In this document: in pieces, positions 45,433-54,677 of the stretch
Layout of the letters: each line of letters starts with the position of its first letter
Position numbering within the stretch: the first letter of the stretch is position 1
Origin: an uncultured Erysipelotrichales bacterium
GTDB taxonomy: Bacteria > Bacillota_I > Bacilli_A > Erysipelotrichales > Coprobacillaceae
Assembly: GCA_910579135.1 (NCBI GenBank)
Contig: CAJTTM010000013.1
Coordinates: 1-64,000, forward strand
DNA: 64,000 bases
Direction: 5' to 3'
The notes under the pieces: generated by a model
Seen by the model: only the letters and a program-made list of their open reading frames with translations
Told to the model about the DNA's origin: nothing
Database searches by the model: none
Made by a program: the position numbers and the translations under genes

Positions 45433-45552
45433 ATGAATAAGTACTTAAAGTATGTTAGTATTTTTGTGTTATTTATTGCTCAAATTGCTGCTAACACTCC
45501 TTCACAACTTGGTTCTTATCAACCCGAAGTACCATGTGGACTAAAAAAGTGA
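45433..45552 (+). CDS. agrD: AgrD-like cyclic autoinducer peptide precursor
   Basis: A 39-residue precursor with an amphipathic N-terminus (MNKYLKYVSIFVLFIAQIAA), a core NTPSQLGS and the conserved C-terminal signal YQPEVPCGLKK. Comparison with clostridial AgrD (ring of five residues directly before H/Y-QPxxP) predicts a ring Ser-Gln-Leu-Gly-Ser closed as a serine lactone. The only Cys lies in the part removed by AgrB. RBS AGGAGG is seven bases upstream. The stop codon is inside a terminator stem. The regulator, sensor and AgrB genes follow, which confirms the identity. Confidence 0.85.
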   Translation: MNKYLKYVSIFVLFIAQIAANTPSQLGSYQPEVPCGLKK

Positions 45553-45566
45553 TTATTCACTTTTTT
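45543..45566 (+). terminator. Terminator/attenuator overlapping the agrD stop
   Basis: AAAAAAGTGA-TTAT-TCACTTTTTT. The stem includes the last codons and the stop of agrD, so agrD may be transcribed in excess over agrACB. Confidence 0.75.
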
Positions 45567-45584
45567 AATTTATAAAGATTTTTA

Positions 45585-45614
45585 TATACAATTCAATTAA
45601 AAATATTGTATAAT
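45585..45614 (+). promoter_or_regulatory. Possible second promoter for the agrA-like gene
   Basis: TATACA and TATAAT with an 18-base spacer lie between the agrD terminator and the response regulator start. Confidence 0.4.
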
Positions 45615-45649
45615 TCTATTTAATAAAAATCAGAAAGGAATGAAATAAA

Positions 45650-46354
45650 ATGAATATAGTTCTAATTGATGATGATATTAAATTTTTGAAAATATTTAAA
45701 AGTAAAGTAAAAGGTTATGCTAAAAAAATTTTTAGTAATTTTAATATAGATATATCCTTAGACATTTCTATTTTAGAAAAAAATATATATTCAATTTATT
45801 TTTTAGATATAGATTTAATAAACGAAAATGGCATTGATGTAGCAAAAAAAATAAAAAAAGGAAATTCAAATGCAAAAGTAATATTCACAACTTCAAAAAA
45901 CGACTTAATACATAATGCAATTTCTATTCAACCTTTTTATTTTATAAGAAAAAGTGATTTAGAAACAGATCTAGCTACTGCTTTTATACTAATAGAAGAT
46001 TATTTTTTAAAAAAGGAATTCTATTCATTTAAATATGAACAAGAAAAAATAAATTTGTATATTGAGGACATTATATATTTTGAAATAAATGATCACTTAC
46101 TTACTATATACACCAACTCAAAACAGTACTATTTATATAAGCCTTTAAAACAATTAATAAACGAAATACATTCACCCTTGATAATACAAGTAAATAGAAA
46201 ACAATGCATCAATCTTTCACATATTACAAATAAGAAAAGAAATACTTTAATTTTAGATAATTCAACTAAAATTAAGATTGGAAATAGATATAAAGATAAT
46301 CTTAAAAGTAAATTATCTCAATATATTAATCAGGAGGTAAACAATGACATTTGA
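45650..46354 (+). CDS. agrA: AgrA/ComE-type LytTR response regulator
   Basis: This 234-residue protein has a receiver domain (IVLIDDDIKFL; phospho-acceptor Asp 53 in IYFLDIDLINENG; Thr in IFTTSKND). A LytTR DNA-binding domain follows (about 130-230, EDIIYFEINDHLLTIYT and IIQVNRKQCINLSHI). It is expected to bind the 21-bp-spaced repeats upstream of agrD and of the divergent operon. RBS AGAAAGGAA. It overlaps the next gene by 11 bases. Confidence 0.88.
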   Translation: MNIVLIDDDIKFLKIFKSKVKGYAKKIFSNFNIDISLDISILEKNIYSIYFLDIDLINENGIDVAKKIKKGNSNAKVIFTTSKNDLIHNAISIQPFYFIRKSDLETDLATAFILIEDYFLKKEFYSFKYEQEKINLYIEDIIYFEINDHLLTIYTNSKQYYLYKPLKQLINEIHSPLIIQVNRKQCINLSHITNKKRNTLILDNSTKIKIGNRYKDNLKSKLSQYINQEVNNDI

Positions 46355-47564
46355 AATTATTAACAATTTTGTTGAGAATATGTTAATTTCTCTTTTTATT
46401 GCAAAATATATTAATTTAAAAAATAAAAAAAAGAAGTTCATTATTATTACAGTAATTATAAATACAATTTTAAGCACAATATTATCATATATTAATGTAG
46501 TTGGCATTACTCAAACAATGCTAATACAATGTGTCTTATGTTTTTTTCTTTATAAATATAATAATAACTTTTCTTTCCAAAATGTTATAATTTCTCTTTT
46601 TTGTAATATACTGCTATTTATTGCAGATTATTTTTCTATTCTGTTACTATCTTTTCTATATAGCACAACACCTTTTCAAATTTATAACATATATCAAATC
46701 TATATTTATCATATAATATTATCTAAAGCAATTTTTATTATAATGATTGTACTATCATTACTAAAAAAGCCTTTGCCATTTACAAAAATAAAAATCAAAG
46801 AAATTAATCATTTGCTTGCACTTGAGCTTCTTATAATTATGGTAATGGCATATTATTTTTTATCTACTATTCTAAGCAAAAATTTTGACTATTCATCAAG
46901 TATAATGTTTTTTTGTTTTATATTACTATTTTTTTCATTCTGCTATGTTTTTAACAGTATTATCAAAATGAATCAGCAAATTTATGAGAATCGATTAAAA
47001 GATGAACAAGAGCAATATAGAAGTGAAAATTTAAAAAATTTAAATTCTATAAAAATGAATATTGAGAATACTGAACATAGAATAAATTATATATTACAAT
47101 CTATTGAGTTTGATTTAAAGGAAAAGAACTATGATAATGTCTTACGTAAAATAAAAATAAGTAAAGAACTTGTAAATAAAATTTCTCCTGTTTTATGCAC
47201 AAATAATGAACTTTTTGATTTTATGCTAAATTTAGAAATTAAATTTTTTTTACAAAATAGTAAGCAAATAAAGATATGTGCTTTTATTTCTCAAAATCAT
47301 GCATATGACAGATTAGAAATAGTCAATAATATTATTTATATTTTAAAATTATTATATACATACGTTAATAAATTAGAACTTTTCATAACCGAATCAGAAA
47401 ACAACTTATTGCAAGTAAAATTCATTATTTTAAATTCAGCTACTTCATTAAAAAATGATATTGAAAAAAACATTGGACAAATATCAAATCAAAGTATTCA
47501 AATACAAGAAAACAAAGAAATAATTATTCTACAATATGAGGAGGGTTTAAATGAATATATGTAA
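46344..47564 (+). CDS. agrC: AgrC-like sensor with degenerate kinase domain
   Basis: This 406-residue protein has six or seven hydrophobic segments in the first 205 residues, as in AgrC-type peptide receptors. A coiled-coil/DHp-like helix follows with NTEHRINYILQ (His 245; the usual next Asp is Arg). The C-terminal region keeps the length of a GHKL ATPase. But the N box (normally NLLDNA) reads IIYILKLLYTYVN, and no GxGL boxes are visible. Phosphorylation of the regulator by this protein is therefore doubtful. It may act as a phosphatase, or signal by another route. RBS AGGAGG. It overlaps agrB by 14 bases. Confidence 0.75.
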   Translation: MTFEIINNFVENMLISLFIAKYINLKNKKKKFIIITVIINTILSTILSYINVVGITQTMLIQCVLCFFLYKYNNNFSFQNVIISLFCNILLFIADYFSILLLSFLYSTTPFQIYNIYQIYIYHIILSKAIFIIMIVLSLLKKPLPFTKIKIKEINHLLALELLIIMVMAYYFLSTILSKNFDYSSSIMFFCFILLFFSFCYVFNSIIKMNQQIYENRLKDEQEQYRSENLKNLNSIKMNIENTEHRINYILQSIEFDLKEKNYDNVLRKIKISKELVNKISPVLCTNNELFDFMLNLEIKFFLQNSKQIKICAFISQNHAYDRLEIVNNIIYILKLLYTYVNKLELFITESENNLLQVKFIILNSATSLKNDIEKNIGQISNQSIQIQENKEIIILQYEEGLNEYM

Positions 47565-48060
47565 TTATATCGCAAACTATCTTATAAAGAAAAATATCAT
47601 TTTAGGTGGAGATAAAGAAATATATATGTATGGATTATTTGTCATTTTATATAATTCATTTTTAGTTTTTGATATATTACTATTAGGATTATTGTTTAAT
47701 CAATTAGAATTTTCCACTCTATTCCTCTTATTCTGGACCCCATATAGAATTTTAGTTGGTGGTTCACATTGTAGTACTCCTTTTAGATGTTGGGTTTTTT
47801 TTAATTTTTATTACTTGTTAAGTTACTTCTTTTATCTTTATTTGTCTTTGTTTCTCATTTTTGTATTAAACATAGTAGTTATGGCAATACAAACACAAAA
47901 AAAAATAGATAATAAATTTTTTATAGTATTATGGATTAGTTATTTTATTCTTATATATATTTTACCTTCAAAATATCAATTAGCAATGAGTGTGTCATAT
48001 TTAATGAACTCATTGTTAACAATCCATCAAGTATTTACTACAAAAAAATATATTATTTAA
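47551..48060 (+). CDS. agrB: AgrB-like peptide-processing membrane protease
   Basis: This 169-residue protein has the AgrB catalytic motif RILVGGSHCSTPFRC, with His 73 and Cys 80 as the expected catalytic pair, and five or six membrane segments. AgrB cuts AgrD at its C-terminal side and closes the ring. It is the last gene of the agrD-A-C-B order seen here, which differs from the staphylococcal order B-D-C-A. RBS GAGGAGGG. Confidence 0.9.
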   Translation: MNICNYIANYLIKKNIILGGDKEIYMYGLFVILYNSFLVFDILLLGLLFNQLEFSTLFLLFWTPYRILVGGSHCSTPFRCWVFFNFYYLLSYFFYLYLSLFLIFVLNIVVMAIQTQKKIDNKFFIVLWISYFILIYILPSKYQLAMSVSYLMNSLLTIHQVFTTKKYII

Positions 48061-48121
48061 TATTCCAAACAAATAATTTTATTGGTTAGCATAAATATAC
48101 TAATTCTAGCTCATACCTTTA

Positions 48122-48153
48122 AAATGAAATGTCAGAATTCTGACATTTCATTT
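48122..48153. terminator. Perfect palindrome between agrB and conjugation genes
   Basis: A 32-base perfect palindrome (half: AAATGAAATGTCAGAA) between convergent genes. It probably ends both transcripts. It could also be a regulator or recombination site. Confidence 0.6.
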
Positions 48154-48176
48154 ATTCAATATAAACTTCATTAATA

Positions 48177-49745
48177 TTATTGTAATCCATATCCAAAAAT
48201 ACACTTATAGCTCTGTGAATAGCTCTTTGCTTTTACTTCATCATTGCTGTTTCCCTCAATCGTATAGATTTTTTCTTTTTCTACTTTATCCACGATTCCA
48301 ACATGGTCAGGATTACCATTTTGATTCCAATCAAAAAAGATGATGTCACCAACATTTGGAGTATAACTACTGCCTTTCCATTTATCATGATTTTTAAACC
48401 AAGTTTTGCCATCCGTTACTGCTGCAAATTTTGGTATCGTCTTATCTAAATCTCCACTTTCCGAAGCACACCAACTGATGAAAATCGCACACCACGAAAC
48501 TCTTGTATTTAATCCATACCACTTCCAATACTTACCTCCTGAATTTCCTATCTGTGTTTTTGCAATAGATACGATATCCTTTAAATGATAATATCTTAGT
48601 ACATGAGATACATAATCTGGATCACCATAAACACTTACCTGAAGTTCTGCTTTCATTTCATCAGAAAAGACTTTTGCATTTGCTTTAGTGTATCCACCAA
48701 AATTGTCAATTGCCCACTGAATATAGCCATTCCCAAAATTATAGCCTTGCAGTGCCAGTGAAATGCGTTCTATATCTGATGGTTCTTCAACACCTGCTTT
48801 TTTTAAACAATCTGCTAAATAATGTATTCCAACTTCAATTGAATATTCAGGATCAGTTATCCCATTTGGTTTTTTAGGAAATTTTTCATTATAGCTGCAC
48901 TCAGAAGATTGCATTGGATCATTATCCTTACCACCACTTTCCTGCATCATGACAGCCTGAATCAATGCTACATAATCTTCTATTTCATACTGTTTTGCAT
49001 GTTTTTCAATCGTTTCTGTGTAGGTTAGAACTTCTTCAGAAACATACATAGTAGATGTGTCTACACTTGAATCATTTGATAATGCACTAAACACTCCAAT
49101 AAACAATGTGATAACTATCAGTATAATCAATCCAGTTCCAAAAGTAATGATATTGCTGATGCCTGTCGTCACTTTTTTTACTGCTTTATAAGTTCCCTTA
49201 AAAAACTTGAAAGTTACATTAACACCAGTATGAATAGTTGAAGATGTTTCTTTTGCTTCTTTGACTTTCTTCTTATGCTTTGCTATCATATGAAGCTTCA
49301 TTCTCTGATTATAATTCTTTGGATTTATTGTTTGAGATAATACAGAATGAGTCTGTCTAATTTTTATTTTTGAATAGCTGGATATTTCTTTTGGTCTAGC
49401 TGAAATCTCTTTTTTGTCTTTCGTTTTGATTTTATTTTTCTGAATAAGTTTATCTTTGATATACCTTTGAGATTGTATGTCTTTTTGTTCTTTAGTTTTC
49501 TTTCTTCTTTTCACTAATCCTCTAGTTTTTATTCCTGTATTGACAGCTGTCTGTTTTTCTGTTTTCTCAGTTTTATCAACAGCATAATTTTTTGGATTTG
49601 ACTGCTGATTTGAACTATTATCACTTGTGCTTATATTTTGTTTATCACTGATATCTTTTTTCTTTTCATAATATTTGAGATTCTTTTTTGAATCTACAAT
49701 TTTTATGTCTTTAATGACTTCCTTTGTTTTAATATCTTTTGTCAT
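48177..49745 (-). CDS. Conjugation cell-wall hydrolase (lysozyme-like plus CHAP)
   Basis: This 522-residue protein has a long Lys-rich cytoplasmic N-terminus (1-200), one membrane helix (about 203-225), a lysozyme-like transglycosylase domain (LIQAVMMQESGGKDNDPMQS, about 263-282) and a C-terminal CHAP amidase domain. The CHAP Cys is in RVSWCAIFISWCASE and its His is in PDHVGIVDKVE. It resembles the Tn916 Orf14 / VirB1-like enzyme that opens peptidoglycan for the type IV secretion channel. It is the last gene of the conjugation operon in this window. Confidence 0.88.
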   Translation of the reverse strand: MTKDIKTKEVIKDIKIVDSKKNLKYYEKKKDISDKQNISTSDNSSNQQSNPKNYAVDKTEKTEKQTAVNTGIKTRGLVKRRKKTKEQKDIQSQRYIKDKLIQKNKIKTKDKKEISARPKEISSYSKIKIRQTHSVLSQTINPKNYNQRMKLHMIAKHKKKVKEAKETSSTIHTGVNVTFKFFKGTYKAVKKVTTGISNIITFGTGLIILIVITLFIGVFSALSNDSSVDTSTMYVSEEVLTYTETIEKHAKQYEIEDYVALIQAVMMQESGGKDNDPMQSSECSYNEKFPKKPNGITDPEYSIEVGIHYLADCLKKAGVEEPSDIERISLALQGYNFGNGYIQWAIDNFGGYTKANAKVFSDEMKAELQVSVYGDPDYVSHVLRYYHLKDIVSIAKTQIGNSGGKYWKWYGLNTRVSWCAIFISWCASESGDLDKTIPKFAAVTDGKTWFKNHDKWKGSSYTPNVGDIIFFDWNQNGNPDHVGIVDKVEKEKIYTIEGNSNDEVKAKSYSQSYKCIFGYGLQ

Positions 49746-49941
49746 TGTTATATCTCTCTGATTTCAAAATAAAAACTGTTCTTATTCAAGTAATAAAAAA
49801 CATATAATAAATGATTATGCAATAACATATTCAACACTTCCTTTCAATCCTGTGAGTTATAAAATAACACATTCATATAGATAAATATCATTATATAAAA
49901 TAAGCATGTAAGGAGTAAAAACTATGAACCTATTCAAAGAA

Positions 49942-49974
49942 ATAAGGAACACTCTCTAACGAGAGTGTTCCTTA
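49942..49974 (-). terminator. Strong stem-loop at the end of the DUF6674-like gene
   Basis: ATAAGGAACACTCTC-TAAC-GAGAGTGTTCCTTAT has a 15-bp stem overlapping the gene's end. It is followed by TTATTTC on the minus strand. It may lower expression of the hydrolase gene. Confidence 0.7.
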
Positions 49975-50705
49975 TTTTCATGTTTTTTTAAATCAGTTAT
50001 TTTCTCACTGTTATTTAGCAACTTAATTTCTGTCTTTACTGACGGTTTTTCAAAATCTTCTAGCCTATGCAATACTTTTGTTGTTTTTGTTGACATCGTT
50101 TTAAACGATGAAAGTATTGCACGAGAACATTTCTGTATAAGACTGAGTTTAGTTTTATCTCCATTATACTTTTGAACTGGTTTTCCACTCATCAGTAAAG
50201 CTACATTCTTTAAATTTCTTTTGGCATTTCTCATTTCAGATGTGATAGCATCACATGTCTGTACTAAATGATTTGCCTTATTCATTCCAACAAAAAGAGA
50301 CTTACGGATTCCTCCTAAAGCCTCCTTGAAATGTAATACATTGATTGTTTTAATCACACCATTTTTGCCATTCTGCTTGAATGCTGAAAGACATTCTTTC
50401 ATAGATGATATTAAACTGTCTTTTAACTTATTGAATTTATCTTTCCCATTATCAATTGATACTTGTACCTTATTAACTGCATCTGTCAATCTCATTTTTG
50501 TTGATGGATTTTGTAAACCATTTAAAAGTTCTTTCACATCACGCAATTCTTTAACAACTTCTTCAAACTGCTGTTCCATACTGGAAATATACTGAAGAAG
50601 TTCTTCTGTATCATTGTATTCTTTCCTTTTTTCATTTTGAAAAAGCATATCCATATATTCGTGAACAATAGATTCATCCTGAATCGATGGTAATTGTTTA
50701 TCCAT
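49956..50705 (-). CDS. Conjugative-element helical protein (DUF6674-like)
   Basis: This 249-residue, mostly helical protein (ELLQYISSMEQQFEEVVKEL at 45-64, SLISSMKECLSAFKQNGKNG further on) matches by pattern the DUF6674 proteins encoded between VirB4 and the lysozyme gene of gut conjugative elements. It has no catalytic motif. A structural or regulatory part in transfer is inferred from position. Confidence 0.6.
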   Translation of the reverse strand: MDKQLPSIQDESIVHEYMDMLFQNEKRKEYNDTEELLQYISSMEQQFEEVVKELRDVKELLNGLQNPSTKMRLTDAVNKVQVSIDNGKDKFNKLKDSLISSMKECLSAFKQNGKNGVIKTINVLHFKEALGGIRKSLFVGMNKANHLVQTCDAITSEMRNAKRNLKNVALLMSGKPVQKYNGDKTKLSLIQKCSRAILSSFKTMSTKTTKVLHRLEDFEKPSVKTEIKLLNNSEKITDLKKHENKEHSR

Positions 50706-50725
50706 AATTTATAATCTCCTTTCTT

Positions 50726-53050
50726 CTATTTTCTGTCTGATGGTTTTGTTGTCATTAGTCTGTATAATTCCGTATTCTTTGGAAAGCGATTGATGAATGG
50801 TACAATATTTCCACCATATTTGATAAGCCCACAACCTGCTTGAGCATTCGTAATATAGCTCAACTGCTCATCGCTTATATTTAATAGTGTTGCTAGTTTT
50901 TCTCTATCCTGATACGCCTGATTCAACATCACTACAAATTCTGAATTGGATAACATCGTACTTGCCTGTACGCTGTCTAATAGATATTCTACATTTTGTG
51001 TTATTCCTATTGGATAGCCGTCACGCTTTCTAAACTGCCTCCAAGCGGAGTTAAAGAATGATGCACTTTCCTCATTTTCAAAGACAACATGAAATTCATC
51101 TAGAATAATATGTGTCCTTTTTCCTTTTCTCCAGTTGTTATTGACTCTGTTGATCATGGCATCAGTAATAACTAATAATCCCATTGTTTTCAGCTGTTTT
51201 CCAAGTTTAAAAATATCATAGGAAACGATACGATTAGATGTATTGACATTCGTTTTATGTGCAAAAGCATCAAGTGAACCATCTGTAAACAGTTCTAGTT
51301 TTAATGCCAGACTTCTTGCTTCCATTTCAGGCTGTTCCAATAGTTTTTGTCTTAATGTGACAAGTGTTGGCATTTGTTTTGTCTGATAATAATCCTGATA
51401 AACAAGAGCAACACATCTGTCAATGATACTTCTATCAATCGGTTTGATTCCATCCCTATCCAATTGTTCAAACAGTGACATAACAAACTGAGATTTATCA
51501 CCAACAGGGTTACCACTATCTCCATATCCTTCATTCATATCAAGGGCATTAATATGATTTGGACTTCCTGCTGCAATCTGTATCACTTCTCCACCTAGTT
51601 CCTTAACAAGCAGTGAATATTCAGCTTCAGGATCACAGATAATGATGTCATCATCTGTAGCCAATGCAAGGAAGATGATCTGTTCCTTTGTCAAAAATGA
51701 TTTTCCACTTCCCGGTACTCCTAGCTGAAAAGCATTAGGGTTCATCAGTTTTTCCTTATTGCACAAAATCAAATTATTTGTTATGGCATTTTGCCCAAAC
51801 CATATACCACCTTCGTCAACGACTTCCTGTGCCCTAAATGGTATAAAGACTGCCATGCTTTCTGTTAAGAGTGTTCTTACGATATTCAGCTTATTTGTCC
51901 CAATGGGAAGAACACTTGATAGACCATCTAACTGTCTGCTTGCAAAGAAAAGTGGTGTCAGTTCACACATATATTTTCTTGCAATAGACATGAGGACTTC
52001 TGAATCATTATCTAGCTCCTCTTTTGTATCTGCTAAATGAACAATCGTCATACAGCCAAACATCATACGCTGATCTCTTACTGTCAAGTCATCCAAAAAT
52101 TCCTTTGCTTCTTTTCTCTGCTGTTCCATATCATACGGAATGACTGCACTAAAATTATTATTGGCATTTTGACGTCTTTGCCAGTTTGTTATATTAGTTT
52201 CTACTCCAAGCAGTCTGCTTTCTACTTCCTTGACTGCCTCATCTGTAGGAACAGTAATAACATCCATTGAATACATAAGATTTTTGTTCAATAAACATAA
52301 CTCTGCAATAAAGCTGTCCTTGATATATCTTGCATAGTCACTTAAATATAAGACTCGTCCATATTTATCACCTAACTTAAAATACTTATTATGAAATTCA
52401 GGCTGACGGGGACATATTGCATCCTTGAAATGATGACCTTTTCTCATCGAGTCATTCATATCAAAATGAAACAGTTCTTCTTCACCACTTCTATAAAAAT
52501 CATGCAGTATCTTTAATCTTTCCACAGCATCCAATTCTTCAAGCTGGGAACCTAATTTAGAAAAATGTGAAGATAGTTCTACGGTCGTTCTTGCAAAGAA
52601 GCTTCTTGCTTCATCAATACTGTTTTTGAATGCAGTAATCGTGATATATTTTTCCTGTGTCATGCCATCAGCACCAGATACTTTTTCAAGAAGCATATCA
52701 TTGTATTCTTTTCTGTATTTATCAAGATAGTCATTCTTCAATGGAATGAGTATCTTTTCCTTAAATTCCCTGATATTAATCTTGCGATTATTGATGGTAA
52801 TCTTTGTCATCGTAGAACTGTCAAATGAATTGAGCAGTTCACTGTAATTAAGAAATAGTCCCACCTTTTCATCTTTGGAAGCAATAGAATAATTTATGTC
52901 CTTAAATTTATATGTTTTGGAATATTTGTTTCCACAACAAAAAATACCATCCTTGTAGATGGTATCGGCATCAATAATATCCTGTGCACTTTTAGGCACT
53001 TTCATTTTTTCTTTGTTTTGCTTTTTTAGTTTTTCGTAGCTTTTTATCAT
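50726..53050 (-). CDS. virB4: VirB4-like conjugation ATPase
   Basis: This 774-residue ATPase has Walker A GVPGSGKSFLTKE (about 449-461) and Walker B IILDEFHVVFEN. It drives assembly of, and transport through, the type IV secretion channel. The N-terminus (KKQNKEKMKVPKSAQDIIDA) is the family form of PrgI-linked VirB4. It overlaps the prgI-like gene by 59 bases. It appears full length. Confidence 0.93.
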   Translation of the reverse strand: MIKSYEKLKKQNKEKMKVPKSAQDIIDADTIYKDGIFCCGNKYSKTYKFKDINYSIASKDEKVGLFLNYSELLNSFDSSTMTKITINNRKINIREFKEKILIPLKNDYLDKYRKEYNDMLLEKVSGADGMTQEKYITITAFKNSIDEARSFFARTTVELSSHFSKLGSQLEELDAVERLKILHDFYRSGEEELFHFDMNDSMRKGHHFKDAICPRQPEFHNKYFKLGDKYGRVLYLSDYARYIKDSFIAELCLLNKNLMYSMDVITVPTDEAVKEVESRLLGVETNITNWQRRQNANNNFSAVIPYDMEQQRKEAKEFLDDLTVRDQRMMFGCMTIVHLADTKEELDNDSEVLMSIARKYMCELTPLFFASRQLDGLSSVLPIGTNKLNIVRTLLTESMAVFIPFRAQEVVDEGGIWFGQNAITNNLILCNKEKLMNPNAFQLGVPGSGKSFLTKEQIIFLALATDDDIIICDPEAEYSLLVKELGGEVIQIAAGSPNHINALDMNEGYGDSGNPVGDKSQFVMSLFEQLDRDGIKPIDRSIIDRCVALVYQDYYQTKQMPTLVTLRQKLLEQPEMEARSLALKLELFTDGSLDAFAHKTNVNTSNRIVSYDIFKLGKQLKTMGLLVITDAMINRVNNNWRKGKRTHIILDEFHVVFENEESASFFNSAWRQFRKRDGYPIGITQNVEYLLDSVQASTMLSNSEFVVMLNQAYQDREKLATLLNISDEQLSYITNAQAGCGLIKYGGNIVPFINRFPKNTELYRLMTTKPSDRK

Positions 53051-53408
53051 TTTTATTCATCGACTCCTTTCTATGATTTTGAATTGTTTCCAGTAAAAAC
53101 TCGTAATATAAATTTTGTGGCTTAAATACAAGTTTTTGATTTGTCAAAAGAAACGAACGCCAAGCATTGATAACAATTTGTTCAGCTTTCATTCCCTGAT
53201 AGGTTACAAAACCTAGTGCTGCAAAAGGCGCTGCACTTAACATATATAGCCAGCTGGTGATTTCCAGTCCTAAATGATCTATGAAGAGGAAATAGAAACC
53301 AACTGCTATTAGGCATGCTAATACAGAAAAAAAGCATTGTCTTAAAGATAATCCTAAAACAATGCTTTCTGTATAATCTCTTATTTCTTTATTAATTTTA
53401 ACTTCCAT
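52992..53408 (-). CDS. PrgI-family membrane protein (VirB3-like)
   Basis: This 138-residue protein starts VKINKEIRDYTESIVLGLSL, the PrgI signature, and has two membrane helices (about 30-47 and 52-70) and a basic tail. It is a channel component always encoded with VirB4. Its upstream neighbour would usually be the VirB6-like gene, but a 2.2-kb cargo block lies between them here. Confidence 0.88.
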   Translation of the reverse strand: MEVKINKEIRDYTESIVLGLSLRQCFFSVLACLIAVGFYFLFIDHLGLEITSWLYMLSAAPFAALGFVTYQGMKAEQIVINAWRSFLLTNQKLVFKPQNLYYEFLLETIQNHRKESMNKNDKKLRKTKKAKQRKNESA

Positions 53409-53588
53409 TTTTAACCTCTTTTCTAAAAAGAAAGCCAGTAGTTATTTTTACTAGTTCAATAATCATTCTTTTTATTCATGTTATTTTGTTTTATAATTTT
53501 TTACAATAATACTACCCCTACAAACTGGAATTTATTGTATTCTTCCATAAAAGCTCAATATCACCTATAATTTAAAAATTTAGAACTA

Positions 53589-54389
53589 TTATCTAATGCT
53601 AAAATTTGCAATAATTTGTGCATGATCTGGATAAGATGTTGGAATTTCTCTTGTAAATTCTCCATCTACATATACATTTTTACAATTGTTCACAAAATCC
53701 CAAGTATAGGGATAACAATAAACACTCAACTCATCAGAATAAAACATTAAATCAGGACACCCTGCATATTCATCACCTTTGTAAGATTGATGACTTACGC
53801 CCTTTGGAACAACAACATTAATCATGTTTGGTAATTTTTCTTCAAAAATAAGTTTATTCCAATACTCATTCTGATTATTTCTTCGACCAACGTTAAAATC
53901 CCCACCACCAACAATTTTATAATTTTTTTCATTAAGCTCATTTATTCTATCTACGATTTTCTTACCTTGTCTTGCTCTTGCTTCCATCTCTTTATTAAGA
54001 CTATTAGCATTCTTGTAATCATAGTAATCAACTAGTATTCTTGTTCCAACTACCATAAAAATATCTCCGTAATTATCTTTTAAACAAATATCTAAATAAT
54101 CAGGTAAATCTTTATCATAGTCAGATTTCCATGTGTACTTATTACCAATCTTCGAATATTTTTCTTTATTATAAGCAATCATAATTTCATTATGTTTATT
54201 CCCATTATCAGATGTTTCGAATAAATACTTTTCATTTAAAAAAATTTTTTCCCAATCATTCTGTTTATAAAATTCAGTAAAGATAATAATATCAAATTCT
54301 TTATTAAAGTAATTCAACACAAATTTTGGATAGAGAGATTCTCCGGAACCAGCCCTTTGATTTATATTCCAAATAAGTAGTTTGTTCAA
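53589..54389 (-). CDS. Endonuclease/exonuclease/phosphatase-family protein
   Basis: This 266-residue EEP-fold protein has LLIWNINQRAG at the start (Asn metal site), IIIFTEFYKQ, KIVGGGDFNVGRRN (GDFN catalytic motif) and TSYPDHAQIIANF (PDH near the end). EEP enzymes cut nucleic acids, lipids or phosphates. No signal peptide. It is A+T-rich relative to the conjugation genes around it and has its own spacers (180 and 288 bases), so it looks like inserted cargo. Defence or anti-defence is possible but unproven. Confidence 0.8.
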   Translation of the reverse strand: MNKLLIWNINQRAGSGESLYPKFVLNYFNKEFDIIIFTEFYKQNDWEKIFLNEKYLFETSDNGNKHNEIMIAYNKEKYSKIGNKYTWKSDYDKDLPDYLDICLKDNYGDIFMVVGTRILVDYYDYKNANSLNKEMEARARQGKKIVDRINELNEKNYKIVGGGDFNVGRRNNQNEYWNKLIFEEKLPNMINVVVPKGVSHQSYKGDEYAGCPDLMFYSDELSVYCYPYTWDFVNNCKNVYVDGEFTREIPTSYPDHAQIIANFSIR

Positions 54390-54677
54390 AATGATTCGCT
54401 CCTTTCTATAATCGTCTTCTTATTAACGTTAACTATTTATATCCTCTATATTTCAATTTATCGTTGTCTTTATTATATCAAATACACTCATAGCAATAAA
54501 GAGATGATAAATATTGTAGTCTTGTAATTACACAGTTAAACTAAATAAAAAAGCATCTATTACATAATGTTTTAATTATATTTACTAAGTTGAACTTTGT
54601 ATCTTATTGATTGATTTTCTCACATTTTCACAATAAAAAAATAATAGATTTTAATCTTTTCTATCGTCTAAGTCTAT

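Noticed and set aside
45433..45552. Thiolactone AIP using the Cys of PCGL
   Set aside because: That Cys lies after the conserved YQPEVP segment, which AgrB removes; ring position points to Ser.
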